A stretch of DNA of 64,000 bases, from assembly GCA_014871385.1 (NCBI GenBank), contig CM026426.1, forward strand, positions 57,128,089-57,192,088. The letters are read 5' to 3'. Positions within the stretch are counted from its first letter, which is position 1; each line of letters starts with the position of its first letter. Origin of the DNA: Ceratodon purpureus. Taxonomy: Eukaryota > Streptophyta > Bryopsida > Pseudoditrichales > Ditrichaceae. The translations under genes and the position numbers were made by a program. The notes below the pieces were generated by a model. The model was given only the letters and a program-made list of their open reading frames with translations, was not told the origin of the DNA and did no database searches. Below are positions 11,941-22,947 of the stretch, one piece after another.

Positions 11941-12926
11941 ACAGTGTTTTGTTCTAGATCAGATTTGTCTTTGATTTGAACTACGATAAATAAAGGTTTT
12001 TTTCTTTCTGTGCCATTATATACAATCAAATTATGTGAGTTTTTTTCTACAACAAAATAGAAATCTCTCTCTATCCTTCCTGTCTATGACAAACACCTCC
12101 AATTTTCTAGTGAGAGAACGTAGCGACGAAAATTTGTTCTTAGCAAAATATCTGTGTTGTGAAGGTGTATCTCGGAGCCCAGGGTCCACTTGACTCATCG
12201 CCTTAGGGACTCTCGGATCCAAGACACACCTCTAGTGTTTCGAGTTTTTTCGACAAAAAAATAAATATAATACTCAAAAATTTGAGTGAATTTCGTTAAA
12301 GAAGGGAAGAAAATTCATTTTAAACCTATTTCATTATAAATTTATCGAATATGGGACCAGTCTTTTTATCATTTCTAAATTTAGAAATTTTAGACAAAAA
12401 ATACTCTAAAGCACAAAATCCTCGGTAATGAGTCATTTACTAAATTTAGTAAAATTTCTCCATTTACGTCAAAAACACCCCAAATTTACAAAATTTTGCT
12501 AAAAAACGTGGCGTTTTTCAAAAAAAAAAAGAAAAAAGCTCGTCAAAAACGCCTCCACTGCTCTCTACTCCCGCTTCTTGCTGACAAGATTGCTTTGCTG
12601 TACCAAAAAAATAGATTTGTCGAGGTAAAGTTGAATTTATATTAGGAGTGCAACAATATCATTTGACTTTTTATTAAGTGATTGTTTATTAAGTGATCAT
12701 TTCAATTCCTTCATTAGCTTTGTCCTCAAACACAAACTATGCGTGATTTCGTAAGTCAACATAAATTGAGTGATCTTTGCACATTATTTTGCCCTTTAAC
12801 CCCAATTTATAACTCTTAACAACTACTGTTGCTGCGTTTTATTTTATTGGATGTTGAAATGAAGTCTTGAAGATTGTACACTTTGCCAGAATAAAATTAT
12901 TACATAGATTCGATGTTGATTGGATG
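11941..12926. other. Intergenic, no gene recognised
   Basis: A+T-rich sequence with poly-A/T tracts follows the MULE relic. From about 12,420 to 12,560 several imperfect copies of AAATTTAGnAAAATTT and CAAAAACnCC occur, without clear order. I see no coding pattern. Confidence 0.4.
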
Positions 12927-13054
12927 TAATTCACTAGTGGAAACCATGTCCTGTTTGACCAAAAACTTTGGTCAAATTGGTCACAAGTTGGTCACTTGTG
13001 ACCAATTTGACCAATTTTTTGATCAAACAGGACATGGTTTCCACTAGTGAATTA
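12927..13054. mobile_element. Fold-back (hairpin) MITE, 128 bp
   Basis: The outer arms 12,927-12,958 and 13,023-13,054 are a perfect 32-bp inverted repeat (TAATTCACTAGTGG... with its exact complement). A second perfect 20-bp inverted repeat (12,968-12,987 and 12,995-13,014, TTGGTCAAATTGGTCACAAG) nests inside around a 7-bp loop, so nearly the whole element folds into one hairpin. The arm contains CACTAGTGGAAACC, the same 14 bases that end the large CACTA element at 54,525. The TA at each tip would fit a Tc1/mariner-type target duplication. The CACTA core would fit a CACTA-derived fold-back, but the adjoining triplets are ATT and AAT, not a direct repeat. Confidence 0.75.
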
Positions 13055-14487
13055 TAAGGCTTTTGGTTCGATTATTAATGTCCTCCGTTTTTCAATTAGG
13101 CAACTTAAGCACCCTTAACAATCATACTATTTTCATTTTCTTTTATAAGAGTCTAAATTTATAGAAAAATCATTTGCCATAAATTTCATCATCAAAGTTT
13201 CAATGTATTGTTTGATGATCATGACTATGAAATCGTTGTGGATGAAACTAAAAAATGCTGCCGGCCTACTAACCCCGAGGCCGGTGATGATTCTAGAGAG
13301 CAAGAATGATACCTGTAACTATGGCAACGACTAATCAATACTAAACCGACACAACTCGCGCAATGGCCCCGCAAGTACCATACGCCAAAGCCGCGGAACC
13401 CCGTCGCCATGGAGCCTCGTGGCCGTAAAGCCCTTGGTAACCATGGAGGCTAGCTGAAAATAAACCCAAGTCTCATTGGAGAAGTAGAGATATTATTTTC
13501 GAGCTGGAATAATTTTAGCCTCGTGAATACACCAAACCGGTTTCCAATCAATCTTTTCTTCGGCTGCACGTAGAAGCTCGGTAATTTTGGCCATGTCTAA
13601 CCACCCTAAATTCTATTTCTAAGCATGATCACTAGGCTAAAAATTTGCTACTTCATTTCCATAGACTCTGGATAAAATTTCTGCAGTTAAACTCTCGATT
13701 ACTCCTGAATAGATCACCTTCTAGACAATTAATTCCATCACCCTTTCGAAGCAAGAGAAAGTTGCAAACCTGAGGTACTCCCTGTGACTTGCAGATTCTT
13801 TTCCCGAGTTGTATCTAAATCGCTCACGATTTTGAGCAGCATCCTTCACAGAAAAGCTGAGACTCTAAGTGAGACACTCTCCCTTCGACAGCGTAAGGAT
13901 TAAAATTATCCCTATCACCTATGTAGTACTGGAACACTTGAAAGTTAGAGTCTAATCGTCTCCTGTCAAAGCTGAATAATCCAAAGTGCAAGTGCATAGT
14001 GTTATAATCAAAATGTAGCAGCAAGGCAAAACCATAGCTCGGAAACAGGGAGTGTGTATACCGAGCATTACAGGCATACTGACGACATCTTCAAGTGTCT
14101 TCTGACGAATGCCAAACGAAGACTTGACACCGAAAAAATTCACTTGGTTCACTGGAACCAAACCCTAAAACTTTGTTCCTACACATAGCAGCCGTGCCGT
14201 TTCATCTCCCGAGCTCATCCGGAAGAATCCATTCACAATGACTTGTGCACATACCCATCTATCAAAACAGCCCAAGTATTAAGTGAGAAACATTACCGAA
14301 TAATTCCGATGCAGGTGACAAAGAGGGAAATCCTTGAGAGCTCGAATTGTTGCTGCAACGCAGACAAGAGACAAGAGAGAAGAGAGAAAGTAATGGAGGG
14401 TGGGGATTTGAAGGATCCAACGGAGGTGCACAATCGGGTCCAAGTTTCATCTTCGGGCCACGGAAAACCTTGCCCCGATTGCACCAC
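13055..14487. other. Intergenic DNA upstream of RAD5
   Basis: There is no recognisable gene. Short open frames on both strands (for example 13,824-14,161 minus, 14,243-14,548 plus) overlap one another and show no family features. The last 100 bases run into the proposed RAD5 promoter. Confidence 0.4.
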
Positions 14488-14690
14488 TTGGGCCCAAAGA
14501 TTTGGCGCCAAAATACTGCCACATAAGCTGCCATGTAGGATAGGGTGATGCTTGGGACGGGCCCTAGTATAAAACCCTTGGGCCCGATTTGAGAGAATGG
14601 AGCAATTCTATTGGTTGAAAAGTGGAGAGTTCGGGCCGGCCCTCAATCGGGACCCATGTGTAAACTGGGCCTAACTTAACGTATGATTCC
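14488..14690 (+). promoter_or_regulatory. Proposed RAD5 promoter with TGGGCC motifs
   Basis: Three TGGGCC-type motifs cluster upstream of RAD5: TTGGGCCCAA (14,488-14,497), CTTGGGCCCG (14,577-14,586) and TGGGCCT (14,666-14,672). A TATA-like GTATAAAA lies at about 14,566-14,573. TGGGCC/T 'site II' elements bind TCP factors and are typical of plant replication, repair and housekeeping genes. A donor-like AAG|GTATGC near 14,790 and an acceptor-like CTTCAG just before the ATG suggest a 5'-UTR intron of about 0.95 kb. Both promoter and UTR intron are inferred; no transcript data are available here. Confidence 0.45.
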
Positions 14691-14849
14691 CTTCCACAAT
14701 CCCATCCTCCCAAATACACTCACTCTCCCAAACACGCCGAGGCTCTTCTCCAAACTCCAACTCCAGCTCCAGCTCCATTGTTCAATCACCAAGGTATGCA
14801 TCAAGAATATGTACCCACGTGTGTCTCTCAATCTCTGTCTGTAGCTACA

Positions 14850-14885
14850 TGTGTGTGTGTGTGTGTCATTCAATGTGTGTATGAG
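14850..14885. repeat. (GT)n microsatellite in the presumed 5'-UTR intron
   Basis: A run of about eight GT pairs is followed by interrupted GTGTGTATG, in the interval between the proposed RAD5 promoter and its start codon. It has no coding value. Confidence 0.6.
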
Positions 14886-15159
14886 CAATTGGTTCCTCAA
14901 CTCATATGTATGTCTGTGTGTGTGGCAATGTAATCATAAGTATGTGTTTAGGCACTTGGTTGCCCATCTCACTCACTCTCTGTCTCTCCCTCAACCGCCT
15001 TCTGTTACTGTTCTTCTCACTTCTCACTCACCTGCGGTGTCGCTACATCACTGGATTTGGGCTTACGACTGGATTGGGGTTTAGGGCATCCCAGGTTTAA
15101 CACTTTGTGTGTCTGCCCAAAGGATCGCGTTCTTGGATGGTTCTGCAAATTTCAGGTTT

Positions 15160-15372
15160 CAGGTTTGTGGATTTCAGGTTTCAGGGTTTTGGACTGAATT
15201 TGCAGATGGATTGAACCCATGGTTGTGGTTTTTTTGATCATGGTGGCATGAGGAGGATTGTGGGTTTCAGGGTTTTGGGATTAAATTGCAGCTAAATTGA
15301 ACCCGTGGTTGTGGTTTTTTTAATCACCGTGGCATCGGGATTGTGGGTTTCAGGTTTCAGGGTTTTGGACCA
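15160..15372. repeat. Tandem duplication (~86 bp) in the RAD5 5' leader region
   Basis: Two imperfect copies start with GTTTCAGGGTTTTGG (about 15,177 and 15,264). Each runs through AATTGCAG or TTTGCAG, TTGAACCCnTGGTTGTGG, TTTTTT and GTGGCAT, ending in ATTGTGGGTTTCAG. A partial third copy starts at about 15,350. The block lies between the presumed UTR splice donor and the start codon, so it would be intronic. Confidence 0.65.
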
Positions 15373-15759
15373 GCTGTGGGTTGGCGAGGGCGGCGGCAAT
15401 TCTACTGATTCATGCCGTCGTCTTGGGCTGGATTGCAGCTGCGGTGGAGGTTTGAGGGGGTTTTAGTTTAGTTGCGAGTTGGTTGCTTGGTTTCGTGGGA
15501 GTTTGCTGGAGTTCTAGGGCAATTGATCGTGCAGCATGCCCCAAGGTGTGGGGGACCCCTTCGGTATTGGAAGAGCAGGTACTCGTTTCCCTTCTTGTGC
15601 TTTTGTGGCCGTTGGCGGAGAGATTTCATGTGTTTTGTTTATCTGCGGAGGTGGACATGGATGTGGAGGAATTTGTAGGGAGTCTTGGGCATAGTGATGT
15701 GTGGTTTGTGTGACTGATGAGGCGAGAATTCTTCAGTTAATCTCGGTCGGAGGAGAGAG

Positions 15760-18700
15760 ATGGCGAAGCAGGTTAGCAAACGGAGTATTGACGAAATGCG
15801 GACTATAGTGGGAGTGGATCCTAGTGAAATGGACTTGATTCGTGCTCTACATTTAGCGGGGAATGATGTTGCTGCGGCTGTTAATATATACTTCGATACT
15901 CCGAAATCTAGTTACTTGTCGAAACCTAAACCCTCGCGTCGACCTGCTGCTCCTCCTCCTCCTCCACCTGCTAGAGCAGGTGGCTCTAGTCCACAAGTGC
16001 GTCCAACTTCATCTCCCTCTCGACCTACTCCTCCTCCTCCAAGCCATGCAAATATTCCTAAATCTCCAGCTAATTCAGCCGTTAGAGGTACTCCAAATTC
16101 AGCCGGTAGAGGTACTCCAAATTCAGCCGGTGTAGGTACTCCAAATTCAGCCGGTAGAGGTACTCCAAATTCAGCCGGTGTAGGTACTCCAAATTCGGCC
16201 TCACTGAGGGCGCACTCAGTTCCTGATAGGTCGCCTCCTGTAATCAACCTCTCTCAATCGGAATTTCACTCCACCCGAGTTAATCCCGACGCAAACGGAC
16301 GTGTGAAGGTCGAGGTAGCGCCCTCAAGCTCCTCAAGCCCAGGTCCTTCAAAGGCACGGGTTGAGACTGCAGCTAGAACCGTGCCGAAAGCTGAAAGCGT
16401 GCCGGAACATGTAAAACTGGAAGGGCTTACAGGTCCTGCTCCGATTTCTGTCGAGGATATCAGTGTACGAATCCTGAGCCTCCTTTATGATTGGAAATTA
16501 TGCCAAAATGTGAACTGTGCTTGCTCTATGAATAGCAGCACTGTCATTTGATTTTAATAAAATGGCTCGGATTTACTCTGGCTCACTAGAAGTCTTTGTA
16601 GAGTTCCATGATACTGCAGAGGTTTTGTAGGGATTGAGTAGATGACAGACTTGTGTATATATGGAGAGAAATGGGAATTGTTTCGTGATGTGCACATAGT
16701 GAATTGACTTGCATGTGTTTGATTTAATGCAGACTCAACGGGTCTCTCCTGCCCTTATGCCGAGTTTTGATTTATTTCCATGCGATCCTGAGATGTCTAC
16801 CTCTCCGACGGGTCGTGGTGTCCCTGAGAAGTCTCCTGATGTGTTTTCAGAGGATCCTAACTGTTCCTTTATATCAGAGTTTCCCGGTTCCAAACACAAG
16901 TCTTCTGATTTGCAGCCGAGATTCTCAAAAGAGTCGTCGCGTTCAGTGGTACGTCGCAGTGGTTTGGACGACAATTGGCTTCTTCTTGGTGAAGCAGAAA
17001 TTGATGGGTTTTCCACGTGCAAGGGTCCGAAGCTGGAAGCTGGGGATTTGTTGCAGTTCAACTTTCCTAAGGCTGCTGCTGCAGCAGAGGCGAAGAGGGG
17101 ACCTTGGCGAGGGAAGGGTGCAGCAGCAGCTGCAGAAATTGTTCGGTTTTCTTGTCAAAGATCTGGAGAGGTACTAATTTCTTTTCTTCTTCTTGGATCG
17201 TTGTAAACTCGTGTAAGACGTTTTCGTCACTCTAGATCTTATGAAAGTGGATATTGTTAAGGCCGCCGCTGTTGTCCTGCTTCGGAATTTAGTACCAGGG
17301 CAGATAGAAGTGTCTTTATTTACGCTATTTTACCGAATGTTAACCCTATGTTTTGTTTGGGAAATCAGGTTGGTCGTATTCCAGGAGATTGGGCTCGTTC
17401 CCTGATACCTCTAGTGAATTCAGGCCAAGTTAAGGTGGAAGGCAAATGCCACAGTGCTCCAGCTGTCCTTTCACTCATGTCCAGAATTGTTGTGGATTTT
17501 AAGTAAGTTCACTGGTACCTCATTTTGCGTTTTCATTGAGAGACATGTTTGATTGTCATGGACGTTGACGCAGGAGGATGCCTGCACAGACTAGTAGTGA
17601 ACAGGATGCTTATATGGAATTTCGAATGGGTTTGATGGAGAAACGGGATTTTTTTTGGGTTACTTGCTGTGGGTATATGGTTCAGGGCTTCGTAGTTTCT
17701 ATTATTGATGACACTTTAAATTGAATTTCTCTACAGGGTTTTTGTGTGTCGATCAATGTTCGCCAAATATAACAGCTCCACGGCTCGAATTACCTCATCA
17801 TCTGAAGGAACTACCAATATGCCCCTTCCGACCTTACTGCGTCTTCTTCACAGAGAACCACTTACTAAGGTGAGTTTTGATAATTTTTATGACCTCGATA
17901 CCTACAGAATTATGGCATCACTTCTATCATCTTAGAAGGGATTTTACTACAATATCAAGATCACTGTGGGGTGATCGAAATCAGAAGATTGATTGATTGT
18001 TTCCGAACTGGTTCGCTGAGGGGGGTTGTGTTTCTTGCAGGCTGCCTTTACGCCTGAAGAGCTTTACAGCCGGAAGCGAACCCTTGACCGCCAAGTTGGA
18101 GATGTCGCACCAATTGTGAAGAAATTCAAGCTTTCATCTGCTGAGAGCTCAACAGTAGGTGCACAAGCGGAGGGTGCTGAGGAGGAAGTGGCTGTACTCT
18201 CTGACGAAGATGTGACGAAGCTTGTTGGAACAGCGGATGCTTGCAAATTAGAAGTGAGTTACACTAAATGTAGAAAGAAGGACCTCCTCCAGCAGTAGTT
18301 TTTCTTGAGAGTCTTTCAGAATATAATTGTAAAAATCTGTGCGTCCTTTTTGTCATGTACAATGATTTGCTCCAGTGGAACGTCTAAGTAGGGTTGGACT
18401 AGTTACTTATATTTACTGTATTGCAGGAGATGGAACCTCCTTCTATCCTGAATTGCGAGCTTCGGCCTTATCAAAAACAGGCCTTGCACTGGATGACGCA
18501 ACTGGAAATTGGGGCTACAGCTGAAGATGCTTCTCGTACCCTCCATCCATGCTGGGAAGCCTATCAGTTGGCTGAGTATGTTCCACATTCTCATTTTCGT
18601 GTGGACATGTCAATTTTCTGTTTATAGCTATTGGCATATGAAATACATTCTACTTGTGAAAAGCTGCTTTCTCTATCCTAAACTGGACTGGTTTATGACA

Positions 18701-21700
18701 GGGAGAACACTGTCTTTTATCTCAATGTTTTTTCTGGCGAAGCGAGTTTCGAGTTTCCAAGTGCGTCTTCAGCTGCACGTGGAGGGGTAAATAATCTGGC
18801 TCTTGTTCTTCTTATGGATTCAGCAGTTCTGAACTCAATTCTACCATTGAGGATACGATTTCTGAATAAGATCTGATTCCCTTCATGCATTACAGATCCT
18901 TGCAGATGCTATGGGTTTAGGTAAAACCGTAATGACGATCTCTGCCATTATGTCCAATCCTGGTAGAGGAGTATCTACAGATCCTTCTATTTCTGGATCG
19001 CCAGACACGTCACAGGTATCTGGAAGCGAAGTCTCTAAGCTTTCTCAAGTGTTGGAGATGAGAAAGAAGCAAAGCGGTCCTCGTAAAGGAGGGGGCACCT
19101 TGATTGTGTGTCCAATGACCTTGCTTGGCCAGTGGAAGGTAGCTGTCACCTTCCTTACTAAGTCTTTCTTCATCCTATTCAGGCATAAAAGAGTTATTCC
19201 CTAGATTGAGTTGTTTTCATCATTCTTTGCTTTTCATGGACCCGGGACCGTTTTAACGATGCGTGGTTCACTCGTTATTGCAGTCCGAGTTTGAGACTCA
19301 TGTTGCTGGAGACTCTCTTTCAGTTTATGCTTACTATGGCCAAGATCGCGTTAGAGAGCGAAAGGCTCTCTTGGAGCATGACATAGTATTGACCACCTAC
19401 GGTGTGGTGGCTTCTGAATTCAATCAACCTGTAAGTACTAAATCTTTTGCTCTCCCTTCACATGCCTACTGTTCTTGATAAATCACGTCGTCACATTCAG
19501 TGCTTTTTTTCTGTGAATGCTTTCTTCGCTCTTGAAGACACCCGAGATTTCATGGTTCCGTCGCGATCAACCAACAGCCTACTTAATCTTTGTATGCTTT
19601 AGGTGTTATGGTCTGCAGCCTGTGGGAGCCTGTGTACAGTCCGTCTAAGTCCTGTTAATTGAAAGATCTTTGTAAATATTCTTTTTCATTCCTGATATTT
19701 GAACGTGCAGTTTCCAAGTTTCTAGTTAGCTACTCAATCATATCATCTGAATAGAGCTTTCTGAGTAACTGTTGACTGGACTTATGACATTATGTTTTGA
19801 TATCAGTGTCACTTGTATCACAGTTGTAAAAATAATAATCAAAGGGTTGTTGAGGTTTATCAATTTAGTACATGCGGCTAAAAACTTGGTAATGGTCTTA
19901 ATCTAATATTCATTACGTGATAATTGTGGGTAGAACTTCATGGAAGACGGGCGTCTGCATTCAATACACTGGTTTAGGATCGTCCTGGATGAGGCGCACA
20001 CTATCAAAGCATTCCGCATTAACACGTCAAAAGCAGTTTTCATGCTCACTGCCGATCGTCGATGGTGCCTTACCGGAACACCCATTCAGGTCAGCATTTG
20101 CTTGCGTTTGCGTTTCAAGTTCGTGACATAGCGTTCACATCATATTTAACCTGCACATACAACATGCTCTGGTTATGTTGTTGTTTATATGTACTCTTGT
20201 CTTTGATTTTTTCCTTCACCAAGCTTATCTATTTATTATCTGACATGATACACGCGTTACTGGTTGGTGGTGTAGAACAAGCTGGAAGACATTTTTAGTT
20301 TGCTTCACTTCTTGCGTATTGAACCTTGGAGCAATTATAACTGGTTAGTGTCTTTTCAATCCTACTAGGGAGTTGATGATTTTCAACTTGTATTTGATTA
20401 TTTTTTCTAGAATTGCTTTTATATTACTCAGAAGTACATCACTTAAATAAGTTATGTGGAGTACCTACTCAGTCATTATGTCATTAGAAGAGTTTGAAGG
20501 ATTTCTTTGGGGTTATTTGTCATGATCCCTTCGTGCAGGTGGGAGAAGTTAGTTCAAAAACCATTTGAGGAGGGTGATGAAAGAGGACTGAAATTACTAC
20601 AAGCTATATTGCAGCCGCTCATGCTTCGGCGTACGAAAGACAGTCTTGATCAACTCGGGAGGTGAGTTTTCTGGTTAGAAGCCTTATTGAAATTATAATA
20701 TCTTTTAATTATTGCATTATAACTCTAAAGGCTGTTTACTTGTCTTGCTTGCCATATCCTGAATATCCTCGGATTACCGCCTGGTTTATAAGCCTGACGG
20801 TTACTGTGGCAACGAATCTGGATTTTGTGCAGGCCCATCCTAGTGCTGCCTGCAGCAGATATGCAGGTTGTGGAATGTCACTTTACAGAAGCTGAACAGG
20901 ATTTTTACACCGCCCTGTACAAAAAGTCCAAGGTAACCTGCGATTTTCTTTTATGATATCGTGAAATGTTATGTATTCTATCTCATTCCTACTATTTCGT
21001 GCTAGTATTGATACTCATGAATGAATGATTGGATCTGCAGACCAAGTTCGACCAATTTGTAGAGCAAGGGAAGGTGCTGCACAACTATGCGTCTATTTTA
21101 GAGTTGCTATTGCGTCTCCGTCAATGCTGCGACCATCCCTTTCTTGTTATGAGGTATTTTCTTAAGGAACATGATTAAACATTGTAATTGTTCTAGTGAT
21201 TACGTGTTTGGGGCATTGTTTTGAAAAGTCTTGGTGGAACCTATTGTTCGATCTCAGCTAACAGTACACTTTCTCGTGCAATCTGTGCAGCCGTGGGGAT
21301 ACTCAGGAATATGCGGATCTTGGCAAGTTAGCAAAACGGTTTCTGAAAGGAGGACAAGAGGGATCTGTGAATGTACCTACAAAGGCATTCGTTGAAGAGG
21401 TGGTGAAGGACCTTCAGAGTGGAGAAAAGGGGGAATGCCCTATTTGTTTGGAGTCCATCGACGATGCTGTCCTGACGCCCTGTGCCCACTGCATGTGTAG
21501 AGATTGTTTATTTGCTTCATGGCGAAGCTATGGGGGTGGGCCTTGCCCAATCTGCAGGTACTTTTACCCTGGAGTACTTTTCATATGATACCTAGGTCAG
21601 TGAACAGATCCATGTAACTGCAAGTCTAGGGTCGTTCATACCTTTCGTCATGCCTTTATCAGGCTACTGATGGCTTCTCGATTTACTGCAGGCAAACGTT

Positions 21701-22947
21701 GACGCGTCAGGATATCATTACTGCACCGTCTGACAGCCGATTCCAAGTTGATGTGGAAGGCAATTGGACAGAATCGTGCAAGGTGACAGCACTGATGAAA
21801 GAGCTTGAGGAGCTGCGACCATCAGGGGCCAAAAGCGTGATCTTCAGCCAGTGGACTGCTTTCTTAGATCTACTTGAGATACCTTTTAAAAGGTATTTTA
21901 AAACTTAATTCCTTCTTTACTGGGTTTGAACGGGAACCTCTTAGAAATCTGAAGGTCAGGATCGTAATCTTGATATATCGTAATCTTGTCGTGATATGCA
22001 ACAGGAATTACTCGTTAGTATCTCTTTAGAAAAACCATTTTGAGAGTTCTGAGCGAATTTTACCAATGTGCTGATTTGCCCACCAGGAAGAAAATTAAGT
22101 TCGTTCGGCTGGATGGATCACTCTCCCAGCAGCAACGAGAGAAGGTGCTGAAAGATTTCGGCAGCCAAGCAGACATCCTGGTGAGACTCTGACCATCCTG
22201 GTGATTTTATCTTTTGCAGCTACAATTTTACTAGGGATTATTTTCCATGCTTATCAAAGCATGGTTTATTGTGTAATATGATAAGACAACGCACAGTTCT
22301 TCAGAACGCGGTAATACGTATTATTTAGGCCTTTTGTTACGATTTTCCTTCGACAAGCAGCCGCTAAGCTTGGGGACTGTACTTTGCAGGTCATGCTGAT
22401 CTCTCTCAAGGCAGGAGGAGTTGGCATTAACCTAACATCTGCTTCCAATGCATTTCTTTTGGTGAGTCTAATGAAAGCTCTGAACGGTAGTCCAGGGCCT
22501 TACTACTGGTTAATAGGCTTGTCATCTGTCTGTTCGATCTTCTAGCACTAACTTTTCTTTCTTGGTATCTGTAGGATCCATGGTGGAATCCGGCTGTTGA
22601 AGAGCAGGCTATTATGCGGATACATCGAATTGGTCAAACCAAAGATGTCAAGATCAAGCGTTTTATTGTGAAAGTACGTACCATGCAATTTTTAATTGGA
22701 GTTCGATATCTTTAAGTATGCTAGCTGCCAACATAGGAATCTTGACGCTCCAAGAATGTCTGCACATTCTTTGATATTCATGTAAGTGGAATATGTATTC
22801 TAAGAGTTGTGATTTGGGTTACAGGGATCAGTGGAAGAAAAGATGCAGGCAGTGCAAGCAAGAAAGCAACGAATGATTGCTGGGGCGCTCAACAACCAGG
22901 AGGTTCGCGTTGCTCGAATTGAGGAACTGAAGATGCTCTTTTGCTAG
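15760..22947 (+). CDS. RAD5A: DNA repair protein RAD5-like SNF2 helicase / RING E3 ligase (HIRAN-SNF2-RING)
   Basis: Twenty coding exons join into 1,220 codons with no frame break: 15760-16464, 16733-17170, 17369-17502, 17737-17869, 18041-18253, 18427-18575, 18702-18786, 18896-19138, 19284-19430, 19934-20089, 20276-20343, 20539-20661, 20833-20932, 21041-21153, 21291-21557, 21692-21892, 22087-22180, 22390-22461, 22575-22673, 22825-22947; all introns are GT-AG. The N-terminus is UBA-like, followed by a Pro/Ser-rich linker. A HIRAN domain spans about 316-430. The SNF2 ATPase has [12 protein letters not shown] near 553, Walker A DAMGLGKT at 623-630 and DEAH at 768-771. A RING finger is inserted at about 986-1025 (CPIC...CAHCMCRDC...CPIC). 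The C-terminal helicase half has GGVGINLT and [10 protein letters not shown] near 1160. Yeast and plant RAD5 remodel stalled forks and polyubiquitinate PCNA for error-free damage tolerance in the nucleus. All key motifs are present, so it should be functional. Confidence 0.93.
16072..16200 (+). repeat. In-frame 24-bp minisatellite in RAD5 exon 1
   Basis: Five to six 24-bp units encode TPNSAGRG or TPNSAGVG, alternating R and V, in the disordered linker between the RAD5 N-terminus and the HIRAN domain. The last four units are nearly identical in DNA, so the array is young. Copy-number change would keep the frame. Confidence 0.85.

Noticed and set aside
15912..16247. 111-codon minus-strand ORF opposite RAD5 exon 1
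   Set aside because: Shadow of the in-frame minisatellite and proline-rich segment of RAD5.
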